Shown: positions 44,641 through 56,951 of the stretch, piece after piece
How the letters are laid out: each line of letters opens with the position of its first letter
How positions within the stretch are numbered: position 1 is the first letter of the stretch
Assembly (NCBI RefSeq): GCF_022605725.1
Contig: NC_065556.1
Location: forward strand, 27,201,140-27,265,139
Length of the DNA: 64,000 bases
Direction of reading: 5' to 3'
From: Anthonomus grandis grandis
Taxonomy: Eukaryota > Arthropoda > Insecta > Coleoptera > Curculionidae
Position numbers and translations under genes: made by a program
Notes under the pieces: model-generated
Databases searched by the model: none
What the model saw: the letters and a program-made list of their open reading frames with translations, nothing else
What the model was told of the DNA's origin: nothing

Positions 44641-46510
44641 ATTACAGAAAAATGACACTGATGATGTTTCGGATTTTTGAGCTTATTTTCAATTTTATTC
44701 TAGTCTTTGAATTGAAGGCAAACTTAGTAAGTCTAGGTCTGACCTCTAAATTTTAGGTAATTTGACTATTTTTTTAGGCTTCTGAATCACTTTGAAGGCC
44801 TGGAATAATAATTGTCTAAATATTCTTAAACCTCTTTTTAATTTTATGACTCTGAATCCTAAAGGAAAAAAGTTGTTAAGTTGATCTGAACCTAGTTTTT
44901 TAAATTCAATAAATTTGAGTGCTCTTTTCTAGGCATCTGAGGCATTTTGAGTACCTTGAAAGGAAATTTAATTCTCTTGAAATATGATTTATTGAGTTTT
45001 TTTTGAAAATTGCATAGTTTTTGAGTAAAAAGAGAAAAGCTCATTCAATACGTACCCCTAGTTATTTTGCATAAAAATACTATTTGCCTTCTTTCTAGTT
45101 GTAATGCGTATCAAATAACACGAAATTAAATTCCCTTTAAAAAGTGTCCTATGAGTTCTTTTCCGAAAATTCATAGTTTTTGAGTAAATGGGGAAAACCT
45201 GAACCTATACGTACCCCTAGTTCTTTTACATAAACATATTATTTGCCTTGTTTCTAGTTGTAATGCATATCAAATTATAAGGGATTTATTTCTCTTTTAA
45301 AATGCCTTTTCAGTTTCTCTAGGAAATTGAGTATTTCTGAATTTAAAACCATTTTCCGAAGTTACAGCAAACCTATTAAGGTCAGGTTTGACCTCAAAAT
45401 TTTAGATAATTTCAGTCTTTTTTCAGGCTTTTGAGTGCCTGGAATAATTCTCTAAATATTCTTAAACCTCTTCCAGGTAATTGAAGGTAAAGCGAGTGAA
45501 TATAGGAATAAGCCTTCTGGTTCTTAGATAATTTCAGAGTCTCTAATTATAGATTTTTGAATTACATATTTTAAATGCCTGGAATAATATCCTAATTATT
45601 CTTAAAAGTGAGTTCCAAAAATGACTCTGAATCCTAAATGAAAAAAGTTGTTAAGTTGATCTGAATCCAGTTTTTTAAATTCAATAAATTTGAGTGCTGT
45701 TTTCTAGGCATCTGAGGCTTTTTGGGTAACTGGAATTATTTTCTAAGTTGGTTTTTTGGTTTAAAAGGGCAATGAAGATTGTTACGCATATCAGATTAAA
45801 GGAAATTTAATTCTCTTGAAATATGATTAATTGAGTTTTTTTTTGAAAATTGCATAGTTTTTGAGTAAAATGAGAAAAGCTAAATCAATACATGCCCCTA
45901 GTTATTTTGCATAAAAATACTATTTGTCTCCTTTCTAGTTGTAATGCATATCAAATAACACAAAATTAAATTCTCTTTAAAAAGTGTCCTATGAGTTTTT
46001 TTCCGAAAATGCATAGTTTTTGAATAAATGGGGAAAACCTGAACCTACGTACCTCTAGTTCTTTTACATAATAATATTATTTGTCTTGTTTCTAGTTTTA
46101 ATGCATATCAAATTATAGGGAATTGATTTCTCCCCCCTAGTTTTTTTGCATAAAAATATTGTTTGCCTTGTTTCTAGTTGTAATGCATATCAACTTATAG
46201 GGAATTTATTTCTCTTTTAAAATACCTCCTCAGTTTCTCTAGGAAATTAAGTATTTCTGAATTTAAAACCATTTTCCGAAGTTAACTTATTAAGGCCAGG
46301 TTTGACCTCAAAATTTTAAGTAATTTCAGTCTTTTTTCAAGCTTTTTAAGTGCCTGGAATAATGTTTTAAATATTCTTAAACCTCTTCCAGGTAATTGTA
46401 ACTCAGTAAATCTGTGATTAGGTTTTCTGAATTAGTAGCTTGACAGTCATATTCCTGGATGTTGAGTTCCTGTAATAATCTTCTAACTACTCAAACCTAC
46501 CTTCCAAGGA
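44641..46510 (+). repeat. Left arm of a large inverted repeat, with internal direct repeats
   Basis: Landmarks GAAGGCAAACTTAGTAAGTC, TAGTTGTAATGCATATCAAA, GTACCCCTAGTT, TTTTGCATAAAAATACTATT and AAATATTCTTAAACCTCTTC occur here in one orientation and are reversed in 48000-49110. Inside the arm a unit of about 155 bp around TTTCTAGTTGTAATGC recurs near 45096, 45255, 45938, 46092 and 46163, and a larger block of about 840 bp is duplicated. Confidence 0.85.
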
Positions 46511-47120
46511 GTGCAGTTCTTCATTTCTACTACACTATAATTCCATCATAATAAATGAATACCGACGGCCTTAAAACTGTGCATTAACCGTTCCAATCTT
46601 GCACGGTCAATCGCCACGCTAAAATATTGTTAATTGACATCGTCGCCTGTCAAAACCCGCCCAGAATTCATTTTTTTTTCGTTACTCTCTCTCTCTCCCC
46701 CCCTTCCTCCCTGATCCGATGGCTCGCCGTTATGGATCAGTAATTAAACAAATAAATTACTAAACGGTCGTTTATTAATGGTGCCCTAACAGTTGCTGTC
46801 TCTCCGAACGTAGTTATTATGTAATTATCAGTTAGTTTTAATCTTGGGTTAAGCAAACGTTTCAGAACCGCCAACAAATTACTCTGGCAAGACACACCTC
46901 TAGAATGGGCCGAGTCCGACTTATCTCTACCTGCTTTATAAATTACCCCACTAATTCTCCCGTGGCTGATTTAACTGTCTGTAATCGTTTTAAAAGATTT
47001 CAATTTTTTCAGCGCTCCTCTTCTTCTTCTCCTTCTTATTCTTGTTCATAATCCGATCCTCTGTAATTTTTTTAATAAATGGATAAATTAGCAAGTTCTA
47101 ATTCTTCCAAGTAATTAAGT
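46511..47120. promoter_or_regulatory. Unique, less A+T-rich island (candidate enhancer)
   Basis: Non-repeated sequence with words such as ACCGACGGCCTTAAAACTG, GCACGGTCAATCGCCACGC and GATGGCTCGCCGTTATGG, plus a CT-rich run at about 46685-46710. It lies in the loop of the large inverted repeat. No coding frame is recognised. Confidence 0.35.
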
Positions 47121-47830
47121 GAGGAAACCGTGAGGGTTTGAGGATTAATAATGTTAGTGGACCCTGCGGTATCAAAAGCGTTACTCTACGAGCATTATTT
47201 CTGCTTTTTTGCTTCAGTAGTTGTTATTTTTCTGGTTTGTCTTCTTTAATTTTCTTAATATTTTTCCACTTTATTCATTTATTTGTTTTGTTTTAAAAAA
47301 AAAAATCAGGTTAATGTAATTTAATGATCAGTTCCAGACATTTGAGGAAGAAAACCAAAATGCCATAATTCGTGTCTTTTCTTAATGTTAGAAGCAATTT
47401 CTACTTCTCCTTCTTATTCTTGTTAATAATCAGAGCTTTTCTTGTGTAATTTTTTTTAAATAGTAAAACCACCCAGTGTAATTTTTTGGACTGTATGAAG
47501 TATTTTAGATTAATTATCCTAATACTTCCAGGCAATTGTTTAAGGAAAAGATAAGGCTTTGAAGGTTATTCATATAAATAGACCATATGTTATCAAAGAG
47601 CAGCAAAAGCGTCACTTTACGAGCATCATTTTTAGTTTTTTTCAAGTATGTGTTAGTTTTCTCATTTTTCTTGTTTAATTTTCTTATTCACTTTATGCAT
47701 TTGTTTGTTTTCGTGTTTTAAAATGTGTTTAATTGAATGTAATTTAATGATTTCTTCCAGGTAATTGGGGAAGACAACCAAATTGCCATAATTATTATCC
47801 CTCCTCGTTCTAAAAAGCAAAATAAGTTAA
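47121..47830 (-). repeat. Two inverted copies of the CTCGTAAAGTGACGC family
   Basis: On the minus strand, cores lie at about 47200-47171 and 47630-47601 (CTCGTAAAGTGACGCTTTT type), followed by CTAACACATACTTGAAAAA-like and AATTAAACAAGAAAA phrases, as in the plus-strand copies at 32-36 and 50-52 kb. A GCAATTGTT or GTAATTGGGG word with TTCCAGG lies next to each. Confidence 0.8.
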
Positions 47831-47999
47831 GCTTACAGTAATTGTCAAGGCATCTCAAATTTTCTTTTATTAGTAAGGAATTATCCAAACTATCCAAAGA
47901 TTCATATTACCTGCATAAAGGGCAAATTTACAATGATGAAAACATTAAGAAACATGATTGATATAGATCATAAAAAATAAACGTCCAAGATGAGATCAT

Positions 48000-49110
48000 C
48001 AAATTTAATCAAATTTATTTTAAATTATTCCAGGAAATTAAATTGACTTAGAAGCCTGTAGTCCTGCACTCACTTACTTTATCTTCAATTATGTTAAAGA
48101 GGTTTAAGAACATTTAGAAAATAATTGCAGACACTGAAAGTGACTTAGAAGCCTAAAAAAAAACTAAAATTCCCTAAATTTAGAGCTCAGATCTAGACTT
48201 ACTAAGTTTGTCTTCAATTGCCTGGAAGAGTGTTTAAACTCAGAAATATGCAATTTTATAGAAAACCTCAAAAGGTATTTTTTAAAGGGAATTTAATTAC
48301 CTATAATTTAATGTGCATTACAACTAGAAACGAGGCAATTAATACTTTTATGCAAAAGAACTAGGGGTACGTATTGGTATTCAGTTTTTCCCCATTAACT
48401 CAAAAACTATCCATTTGCAAAAGAAAACTCACAAGACACTTTTTGAAGGGAATTAAATTCCCTATAATTTGATATACATTACAACTAGAAAAGAAATGAA
48501 TAATATTTTTATGCAAAAAAAAAACGATTGGTATAGTTTTTCTCATTCTACTCAAAAACTATACAACTTTCAAAAATAACTCAAAAGATAATTAAAAAAA
48601 AATGTAATTCCGTTTAATCTGGTATGCGTAGCAACCCTCAACAATACCTTGTTAAACCAAAAAAACAAGGTTCCAAAAAATGCTTCCAGGCACTGCATAT
48701 ACTTCAGAAAAGAGCACTCAAATTGGATTAAATTGAAAAAACTGAATTCAAATCAACTGATTCGTCTTTTTAGTTCAATATTGGACTGGTTTCACTACTA
48801 ATCAGTCAACGATCTATTGACAATATAAGTTCGGTTTTATTAATTTGTTCTTCAATATAAGTCAAGCTGAAGCAATCTGGTTTCATAAATTGTGTTCCAA
48901 TTCCACGAGTACTAACTGAATTTTTTTTTTCCTTAGAAGTTATTTTTAGCACCCTCTTTTGAAAATATTTAGGAAAATTATTCCAGGCACTTCAAGGTAA
49001 TTCAAAAGCCTGTAAGGAAACTCTCAAATTATTTAGAATTCCGAATACTTATTCCTAGACTCACTCACTTTACCTTCAATTGCCTGGAAGAGGTTTAAGA
49101 ATATTTATAA
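48000..49110 (-). repeat. Right arm of the large inverted repeat
   Basis: Reversed relative to 44641-46510. For example, AATTGCCTGGAAGAGG followed by TTTAAGAATATTTA at about 49077 is the inverse of 45454-45490, and TACAACTAGAAACGAGGC at about 48310 inverts TTTCTAGTTGTAATGC. The arms are collinear over roughly 1.1 kb with indels. The spacer is about 1.5 kb. Confidence 0.85.
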
Positions 49111-49560
49111 AACATAGAGTTTCTTGCCAATGTCAATAGTTAAGGCGAGCTTATGTTTCATTCGCTTAGATTTTTTATTGGCTAAGGAACTGTCTTTAAC
49201 TACTTGTCTTTGAATGTTCACAAAAAAATATACAACAAAGCATTGGGCGGCCTTAAAGTGTATTAGCGAGAGCGAGTTCCCTAAGAACTAAGTGTAATTG
49301 AATTATTTCTTTCATTTTCCAGGCATGTTTCCATTAATAGATCCCTATAGTGTCAGTGGTAGCAAAAGCGTCACCTTACGAGCATTATTTCTAATTTTTC
49401 TTAAGTATGTGTTAGTTTTCTCATTTTTCTTATTTAATTTTTTTTATTATTTTTCCACTTTATTTGTTGTCATGTTTTAAAATTTCTTCAGTTTGATGTA
49501 ATTTTTTAATTTCCTTTAGGCAATTGAGCAGGAAGATAATTATGCTATAATTTTTTTAAT
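49111..49560 (-). repeat. Inverted copy of the CTCGTAAAGTGACGC family and short spacer
   Basis: The core lies at about 49390-49361 on the minus strand (CTCGTAAGGTGACGCTTTT), with the usual AT-rich flanks to about 49520. The 60-codon frame at 49298-49480 lies within it and is a repeat shadow. Confidence 0.75.
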
Positions 49561-50190
49561 TCTTCGATGTTAAAGGCGAATTTCAGTGTCTGAAACAAAT
49601 TAGTTTGGGTAGTCGAATCTCTTTTCTCACAACAAGATCCTCTAATAAATAATAAATTTAGCAAATTTACCTTGTTAAATGTCGTATTGAACCGCAGGTC
49701 CCATTTTTGCGGCCAATTTGTATTTATACCATAAAAAAAAGAGGATGGAAAATGAACGAGTTGGGTTTGGATCAGATTACGCAGCGACACCTTAAAGGGT
49801 CCGGGCGGGGCATAAATTAAGGCGATTGGGGCCTTCGTAACCTAATCTCCGGCTTGTTAAATCGCTTGTCCACTCTTAGTTATCCATCCATTCGCTGCTT
49901 GACAAGTGTATTGTACTTGAACCGTGTGAACAAATAAACAACGAGGTGTTCGCCTTTTGTTTAATAGTGTTCGATTACTTTTTTTTGGTTTCAGAGGATT
50001 TTCATGTGTGGGCACGTGAGAAGAGCCACATGATATTCAGTTGGGTCAGAAGATGATGATTTCTTAATGTTTTATATTTATATTGTCAGATGTGGATAGA
50101 CAAACTGAGACTGAGGTATCTTATCAATGTACTAAATGCAAACATTTCAGTAAATTGCTGGAATGAGTTTTTAATTTTTTTTATTTGAAA
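49561..50190. promoter_or_regulatory. Unique island (candidate cis-element)
   Basis: Sequence such as GAACCGCAGGTCCCATTTTTG, GGGTCCGGGCGGGGCATAAA and GGGCACGTGAGAAGAGCC is not repeated and is less A+T rich. No protein signature is seen. Confidence 0.3.
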
Positions 50191-52450
50191 AGGAAGATGA
50201 AGAAGCAAAAGAGAGAAGAAGAAAAATTTGATTCCTACAAGGAGCGTTCAAGTTCTCCAATTTCGCTTTAAAAAGAAAATTAAGCAAGAAAACTGACAAA
50301 AATAATACATGCTTAAGAAAATTTAGGAATTATGTTCGTAAAGTAGCGCTTCTGTTGTATTTTAACCCCATAGAGTATCACTAATGAAAAACCCTTTGAA
50401 ACCTCACCTTTTCGCTTCTCTTTTGACTCAAAAATATACTTTTAAGATATAAGGAAAAATGTATTTCTTCTAAGCGTTCAAATTACCCTTCTTCCTCAAC
50501 TGCCTGGAAGAATAATTAAATTACTTCAATTTTATAATAAATTGGCTTCAGTTAACACTCTTAGGCCCCCCAATCAGAAAGACAAAAAAAGAACAGAAAA
50601 CAGAAGCACAAGCGAACTAATAAAGTGGCAAATAATAAGAAAATTAAACAAGACAACTGAGAAAGGTAATACATATTTAAGAAACACTGGTAATAATGAT
50701 GGTAAAGTGACGCTTTTGCTGCTATTTGACTCGGCAGGACATACTCAATGAGAACAGCGTTTAAAACTTCACCTCTTTTTTGAATTAGTCTTCTGGCAAT
50801 ATTTTGCAAAATGTATACGATATCTTGGTTAGATTCTCCTGGGCTAGTTATAATACTTTCGTTTTATAATGCGTTTATTTGAGTTATAGAAAGAGCATCA
50901 GCTAAGTATTCTGGTTTCCTTCTTAATCGAACTCTTGAGGTTTCAAACGTCATCTAATGTATCTGCTATTGGGCTCTTTAAGTCTAAAAAGCAAAACAAT
51001 AGGACGATGATCACTATAAATTTTGTAAAGAGGCTTTTGAGTCAAAGAGAACTATTAAAAATGTATTTCTTCTAGACAATCGTCCTTATTCCTTAACTGC
51101 CTGGACTAAATAATTAAACTACGTCAATTTCTTAGGAAACTGGGTTCACTCTAAAGCTCTACAATTAAGAAAATGAAAAAAAAACAGAAAACAGAAAAAG
51201 GAGAAAACTAATAAAGTTAAAAAATAATAAAAAAATTAAACAAGAAAATTAAGAAAGCTAACACATGCTTAAGAAAAACTAGAAATAATGCTCGTAAAGT
51301 GACGCTTTTAATGCTTTTGGCTCCATAAAGTGCTACTAGTGAGAAACACTTTTAAAACCTCACCTTTTCGCTTCTTTTCTCAAAAATAGACATTTAAGAT
51401 ATAAGGAAAAAGGTATTTCTTCTAAGCGTTCAAATTACCCTTCTTCCTCAACAGCCTTGAAAAATAATTAAATTACTTCAATTTCATAAAAAAATGGCTT
51501 CAGTTGACACTCTTAGGCCTCCCAATCAGAAACACAAAAAAAGAACAGAAAACAGAAGCACAAGCGAACTAATAAAGTGGCAAATAATAAGAAAATTAAA
51601 CAAGACAACTGAGAAAGCTAACACATATTTAAGAAACACTGGTAATAATGCTGGTAAAGTGACGCTTTTGCTGCTATTTGACTCGGCAGGACATACTCAA
51701 TGAGAACAGCGTTTTAAAACTTCACCTCTTCATTTTTTTTTTAATTAGTCTTTTGGCAATATTTTGCAAAAAGTATACGATATCTTGGTTAGATTTTCAT
51801 TTATAATGCGTTTATTTGAATTCTAGAGAGAGCATCAGCTAAGTATTCTGATTTCTTTTGTAAATTATTTCGTAATCGAACTCTTGAGGTTTCAAATGTC
51901 ATCTAATATATTAACAATTGGGCTTTTTAAGTCAATTAAAATTTAATTTAAAAAGCGAAACAATGGGACGATGATCACTATAAATTTTGAAAAGAGGCTT
52001 TTGAGTCAAAGAGAACAATTAAAAATGTATTTCTTTTAGACGATCGTCCTTATTCTTTAACTGCCTGAACGAAATAATTAAATTACGTCAATTTCTTAGG
52101 AAATTGGGTTCACTCTAAAGCTCTACAATTAAGAAAATAAAAAAAAAGACAGAAAACAGAAAAAGGAGAAAACTAATGAAGTTAAAAAATAATAAAAAAA
52201 TTAAACAAGAAAATTAAGAAAGCTAACACATGCTTAAGAAAAACTAGAAATAATGCTCGTAAAGTGACGCTTTTAATGATTTTGGCTCCATAAAGTACTA
52301 CTAGTGAGAAACACTTTTAAAAACTCACCTTCCCATTCCTTTTTTGACTCAAAAAAGGCCTTTTGAGTCAATAGTAAACATATATTTATTTTAGTTCAAA
52401 TTACCATGCTTCCTCAACTGCCTGGAAGAAATAATTAATTTACGTAAATT
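50191..52450 (+). repeat. Two tandem units of about 960 bp in the CTCGTAAAGTGACGC family
   Basis: Unit 1 (about 50395-51355) and unit 2 (about 51358-52320) are collinear: AGATATAAGGAAAAA, CTTCCTCAACTGCCTGGAAG, ACACTCTTAGGCC, GAACAGAAAACAGAAGCACA, GGTAATAATG-core, GACTCGGCAGGACATACTCA and CGATGATCACTATAAATTTT. Each unit holds two cores (50691 and 51289; 51649 and 52255), and another precedes unit 1 at 50331. The paired frames at 50542 and 51494 are consequences of the duplication. Confidence 0.9.
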
Positions 52451-54019
52451 TCTTTGAAAAATTGCTCTAGGTGATACTTTAGGCACCTCAATCGTAAAAA
52501 CGAAGAAGAAAAATAAAGAAGCAAAATTATTTGAAAAATAGCATAAATAAAAGAAAATATTTAATTTAAATGAAATATTCAAAATTTAAAAAAGAATCAA
52601 GAAAATAATGTGTTAAGTGAAAATATAAAATTTGAAATAGCAAAATTAAATAAATAACAAATAAATTGAAAATAATCAAAAAAATTAATAATGTTCTAAT
52701 TTTAGAACTTAAGGAATGCGTTTTTAAAACTATTTTGGTATTTAACGCACGATATGAAATAAGGTCATAATCTATGCAGGATATTCCTATCTAGACCTTT
52801 TCAGGAATATCATCTAATTAACATACAATAGGAGCTTAAAGAATGTTCCTGAGACGTTCGAATTTCCGGGAATATTTAGGCAAAACACTATAAAGCGGAA
52901 TATCTAGAGTCTAAAGTGTGTATTTCTTATATTATCTAATTTTTAAGCTAAAATATGCATTGAATAAAAACATTTAAACTTTAGAAAACGTTTATTAGAT
53001 AATCGTAATATTTTTTTTAATAAATCCCTAAAAAGCCAAATAAAACCACATTAATTTGCCTTAAAGCAATTATACCTAGGAGCAGGCTATTAACTTCCAA
53101 ACAAAAATACCTGCTGTGTAAAATGCGAAATAAAACACCATGTATTTACTAAAAATCATTTTGTATTTTTGTACTCTTTACATTAAAATACTTCACGTAT
53201 TTATAGCCGAATGACGCCTTATAAAAACCATAAAACTGGTTTAAAACGTACATTCCATAAACATTTTTCCCCAATCTATATAAACTTTAAATAGATAATA
53301 GAAAATTTAAGTACGTTATTGCCCTCGGATCGGCTTGGAGCTACAAGTTCTAACCTCTATCATTCACAATTACACTATATAATACAAAAGATATGTATAC
53401 ATACATACATACAAAATAACAAACAAAAAAAAACACTATGTACAGTCATCACAGAAAATAAATAAGTAAGCTTCGCTAAGGGTGGGTGGAGAGCTATAGC
53501 TGTCTATATACCACTCAAAAAAAAAATTTATTATTTATTTACAATAAAATATATATACAAATAAATAAAATTTATATTATAGGAAAAACTAAGATGGTCT
53601 GTATGTACACGTTTCGTTTGAATAAAATTGGCACAAAGGAAACAGACAAAACGTGGTTTGTTTTGGCGTAGGTATTGGCACTATAGGGAAACTGACCAAC
53701 GGGAATTATCACTAAATAAGTTCATTGGGTCCTGAAATGTCCATGGTAGATTGTCTATTAAAGGTCTCTCGACTATAATCATTTTGGAATTTAAATAGAT
53801 TGGTCGTGTATGCATTTTACAGGTTTTTTAGAGTTTTGAAAAAATTGGGAATTGTTGGAAACTGTAAGAATCTTTAAGGATTTTAACGAATTTTACAAAA
53901 CTGTAGAATAAAGCGTAATATTCCTTTAGTTCTCAAAAACTCAGCAATCTAAAAAATCATGCAAATTTTTTCTTGTAAAACTCTTTGGATTTTTTCTAAG
54001 GAAATATTTGCAATTCTCA
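52451..54019. other. A+T-rich intergenic DNA; unique stretch near 53.3-53.7 kb
   Basis: Low-complexity until about 53300. Then comes a more balanced stretch with CCTCGGATCGGCTTGGAGC, a CATA tetranucleotide run at about 53398-53413 and GGGTGGGTGGAGAGC. The 61-codon frame at 53486-53671 has no signature. Confidence 0.45.
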
Positions 54020-55504
54020 ATTTTTTTTTTTTGAAAATTACATGATATTGAAAATAATTTTGTATTGTCATGATATTTTTTAAATTAAAAAAAATCTATC
54101 CTAAACAAAATAAGGATTTTTCTTTTGTATTGTACAAATGACTCAACATTCATTAAAATTGTGAAAGTTTTGCTAAAAAATTCAATTTTAATAACATTAA
54201 TAAAATTTATCTCTGATCTCATAAAATTCACTGGATTTACTGAAAAAAGAAATTAATTAAATCAAAATTTATAAGATTAATTCATATTTGACTGTATGTA
54301 AGATAGATAAGAAATCTTTAAAATTTTTTTGGTTCACAATTTCTTATTATTTTGTGAAAATTCAATAAGTTTGTTAAAACTCCTCAATATTTTTTTTTAA
54401 GATTCAATGAACTTTTACGACGTTTATAGAATTTCTCGTTAAAAAAATTCTTTTAATTTTAATTTGCTTTAGTGGCAAAAAATAATTAAAACGATTTCAG
54501 TTTTTTCCATAAAATTTCTTTCTGAATCTGATAATTTCAAAAATTAAAAAAAAAACAATTTTCAGGTGTTTTTTTGGAAAATTCCCTTGAATTTGACAAA
54601 CAAATATTTCCAAAATTCCAGGAAATTTTGCAAAATTCTTTTTATTTTCTAAATTGTCCAATTTAATTTTTTTTTGCAGTTCCTTTAATTGCTAAAATTA
54701 TTTAAATTTTTTGTTTGTAATATTCGCCTCTAAACCATGTAATTTCAAAAGAAACAAACAATAATTTTCAAATATTTCCTTGGAAAAAATATCTTTGAAT
54801 TTGACAATAAATAGTTTTTAAAATTCCAGGCATTTTTTCTTTGAATTTAATTAAATTCCTTAGTTTCCAAATTCAAATTTTTTGTAAATTCATTTAATCG
54901 TAATAACTCTTTCTTTTTCCTTGAGATGCTTTTCTAACCCACGTAATTTTAAAAGAGGATTATCTAAAAAAAACGGAAACTTTCAGATATTTCCTTGGAC
55001 AAAAATTTCCAAAAATTTGGCAACAAAGCACTTCAATAAATTCTGTAAAATTCTTCAAAATCCTTAGTTTTTTAGAAATTTCACTCAATTTAAAGAATTC
55101 AGCAATTTCCTGTCCAATGACTTCTTTAAGCTTAAATTCGCTTCAAAATTTCCTTTTTTTTAATTCCTTATTAACATATAACAATATTTTACACTTTCCT
55201 GCATTTCCTTATATTTATTTAAAAATTAAGATGAATATTCTTAACTGGAAATTTCCTTCTTTTTCTTCTCAAATTTTAATTTTTCTATTAAATTCCAAGT
55301 AAATTAAATAGAATTTAGCGTATATCCAATAAATTTGCGATCTTACTAAACTGAAAATTTAATAAATTATGTACCAATTTTTGAATATGAAAACATAAAA
55401 ATAATTTGGAAATATTGGAATTTTAATACAGGGGGCTCAAAAGTCATCTTTTAGGTCAATATTAACTTTAAAAAAATATTTGCAATTTTTTTTGTGGAAA
55501 AATA

Positions 55505-55544
55505 CATGACATTACAAAATTCGAAATAATTTTGTAATGTCATG
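55505..55544. repeat. Perfect 17-bp-arm palindrome (unit 2)
   Basis: The arms CATGACATTACAAAATT and AATTTTGTAATGTCATG are exact reverse complements around a 6-base spacer CGAAAT. The same structure occurs at 56912-56951 and 58361-58400 (spacer GGAAAT). In unit 1 (54041) the arms no longer match. Confidence 0.95.
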
Positions 55545-56911
55545 ATATTTCTTAATTTAAAAAAAATCTGTTTTAATTGATTTAAAAAAGAATAAGGATT
55601 TTTTTTGTATTATACAAATGACTCAACATTCATTAAAATTGTGAAAGTTTTGCTAAGAAATTCAATTTTATGTACATACATACCAACATTAATAAAATTC
55701 ATCTCTAATCTCATAAAATTCACTGGATTTTGTAAAAAAAGCAATTGCAAAAATTCACAAGAAATTTGTAATAAGAAATCACCAATTAATTCATTAAGTT
55801 TGTTAAAACTCTTCAATAATTTTTTTTAAGATTCAATGAATTTTTACGACGTTTAAAGAATTCTTTTAATTTGCTTTAGTGGCAAAAAATAATTAAAACG
55901 ATTTCAGTTTTTTCCATAAAATTTCTTTCTGAATCTGATAATTTCAAAAATTAAAAAAAAAACAATTTTCAGGTGTTTTTTTGGAAAATTCCCTTGAATT
56001 TGACAAACAAATATTTCCAAAATTCCAGGAAATTTTGCAAAATTCTTTTTATTTTCTAAATTTTCCGATTTAATTTTTTTTTGTAGTTCCTTTAATTACT
56101 AAAATTATTTACATTTTTTGTTTATAATATTCGCTTCTAAACCATGTAATTTCAAAAGAAACAAAGAATAAGTTTCAAATATTTCCTTGGAAAAACTATC
56201 TTTGAATTTGACAATAAATAGTTTTTAAAATTCCAGGCATTTTTTCTTTGAATTTAATTAAATTCCTTAGTTTCCAAATTCAAATTTTTTGTAAATTCAT
56301 CTAATCGCAATAACTCTTTCTTTTTCCTTGAGATGCTTTTCTAACCCACGTAATTTTAAAAGAGGATTATCTAAAAAAAACGGCAACTTTCAGATATTTC
56401 CTTGGACAAAAATTTCCAAAAATTTGGCAACAAAGCACTTCAATAAATTCTTTAAAATTCTTCAAAATCCTTAGTTTTTTAGAAATTTCACTCAATTTAA
56501 AGAATTCAGCAATTTCCTGTCCAATGACTTCTTTAAGCTTAAATTCGCTTCAAAATTTCCTTTTTTTTAATTCCTTATTAACATATAACAATATTTTACA
56601 CTTTCCTGCATTTCCTTATATTTATTTAAAAATTAAGATGAATATTCTTAACTGGAAATTTCCTTCTTTTTCTTCTCAAATTTTAATTTTTCTATTAAAT
56701 TCCAAGTAAATTAAATAGAATTTAGCGTATATCCAATAAATTTGCGATCTTACTAAACTGAAAATTTAATAAATTATGTACCAATTTTTGAATATGAAAA
56801 CATAAAAATAATTTGGAAATATTGGAATTTTAATACAGGGGGCTCAAAAGTCATCTTTTAGGTCAATATTAACTTTAAAAAAATATTTGCAATTTTTTTT
56901 GTGGAAAAATA

Positions 56912-56951
56912 CATGACATTACAAAATTCGAAATAATTTTGTAATGTCATG
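56912..56951. repeat. Perfect 17-bp-arm palindrome (unit 3)
   Basis: Identical to the one in unit 2, spacer CGAAAT. It could form a cruciform or an RNA hairpin. Confidence 0.95.

Noticed and set aside
50542..51703. Two nearly identical 69-codon frames starting MASV
   Set aside because: They are the same part of a 960-bp tandem repeat, and related copies elsewhere in the family are not open; repeat shadow.
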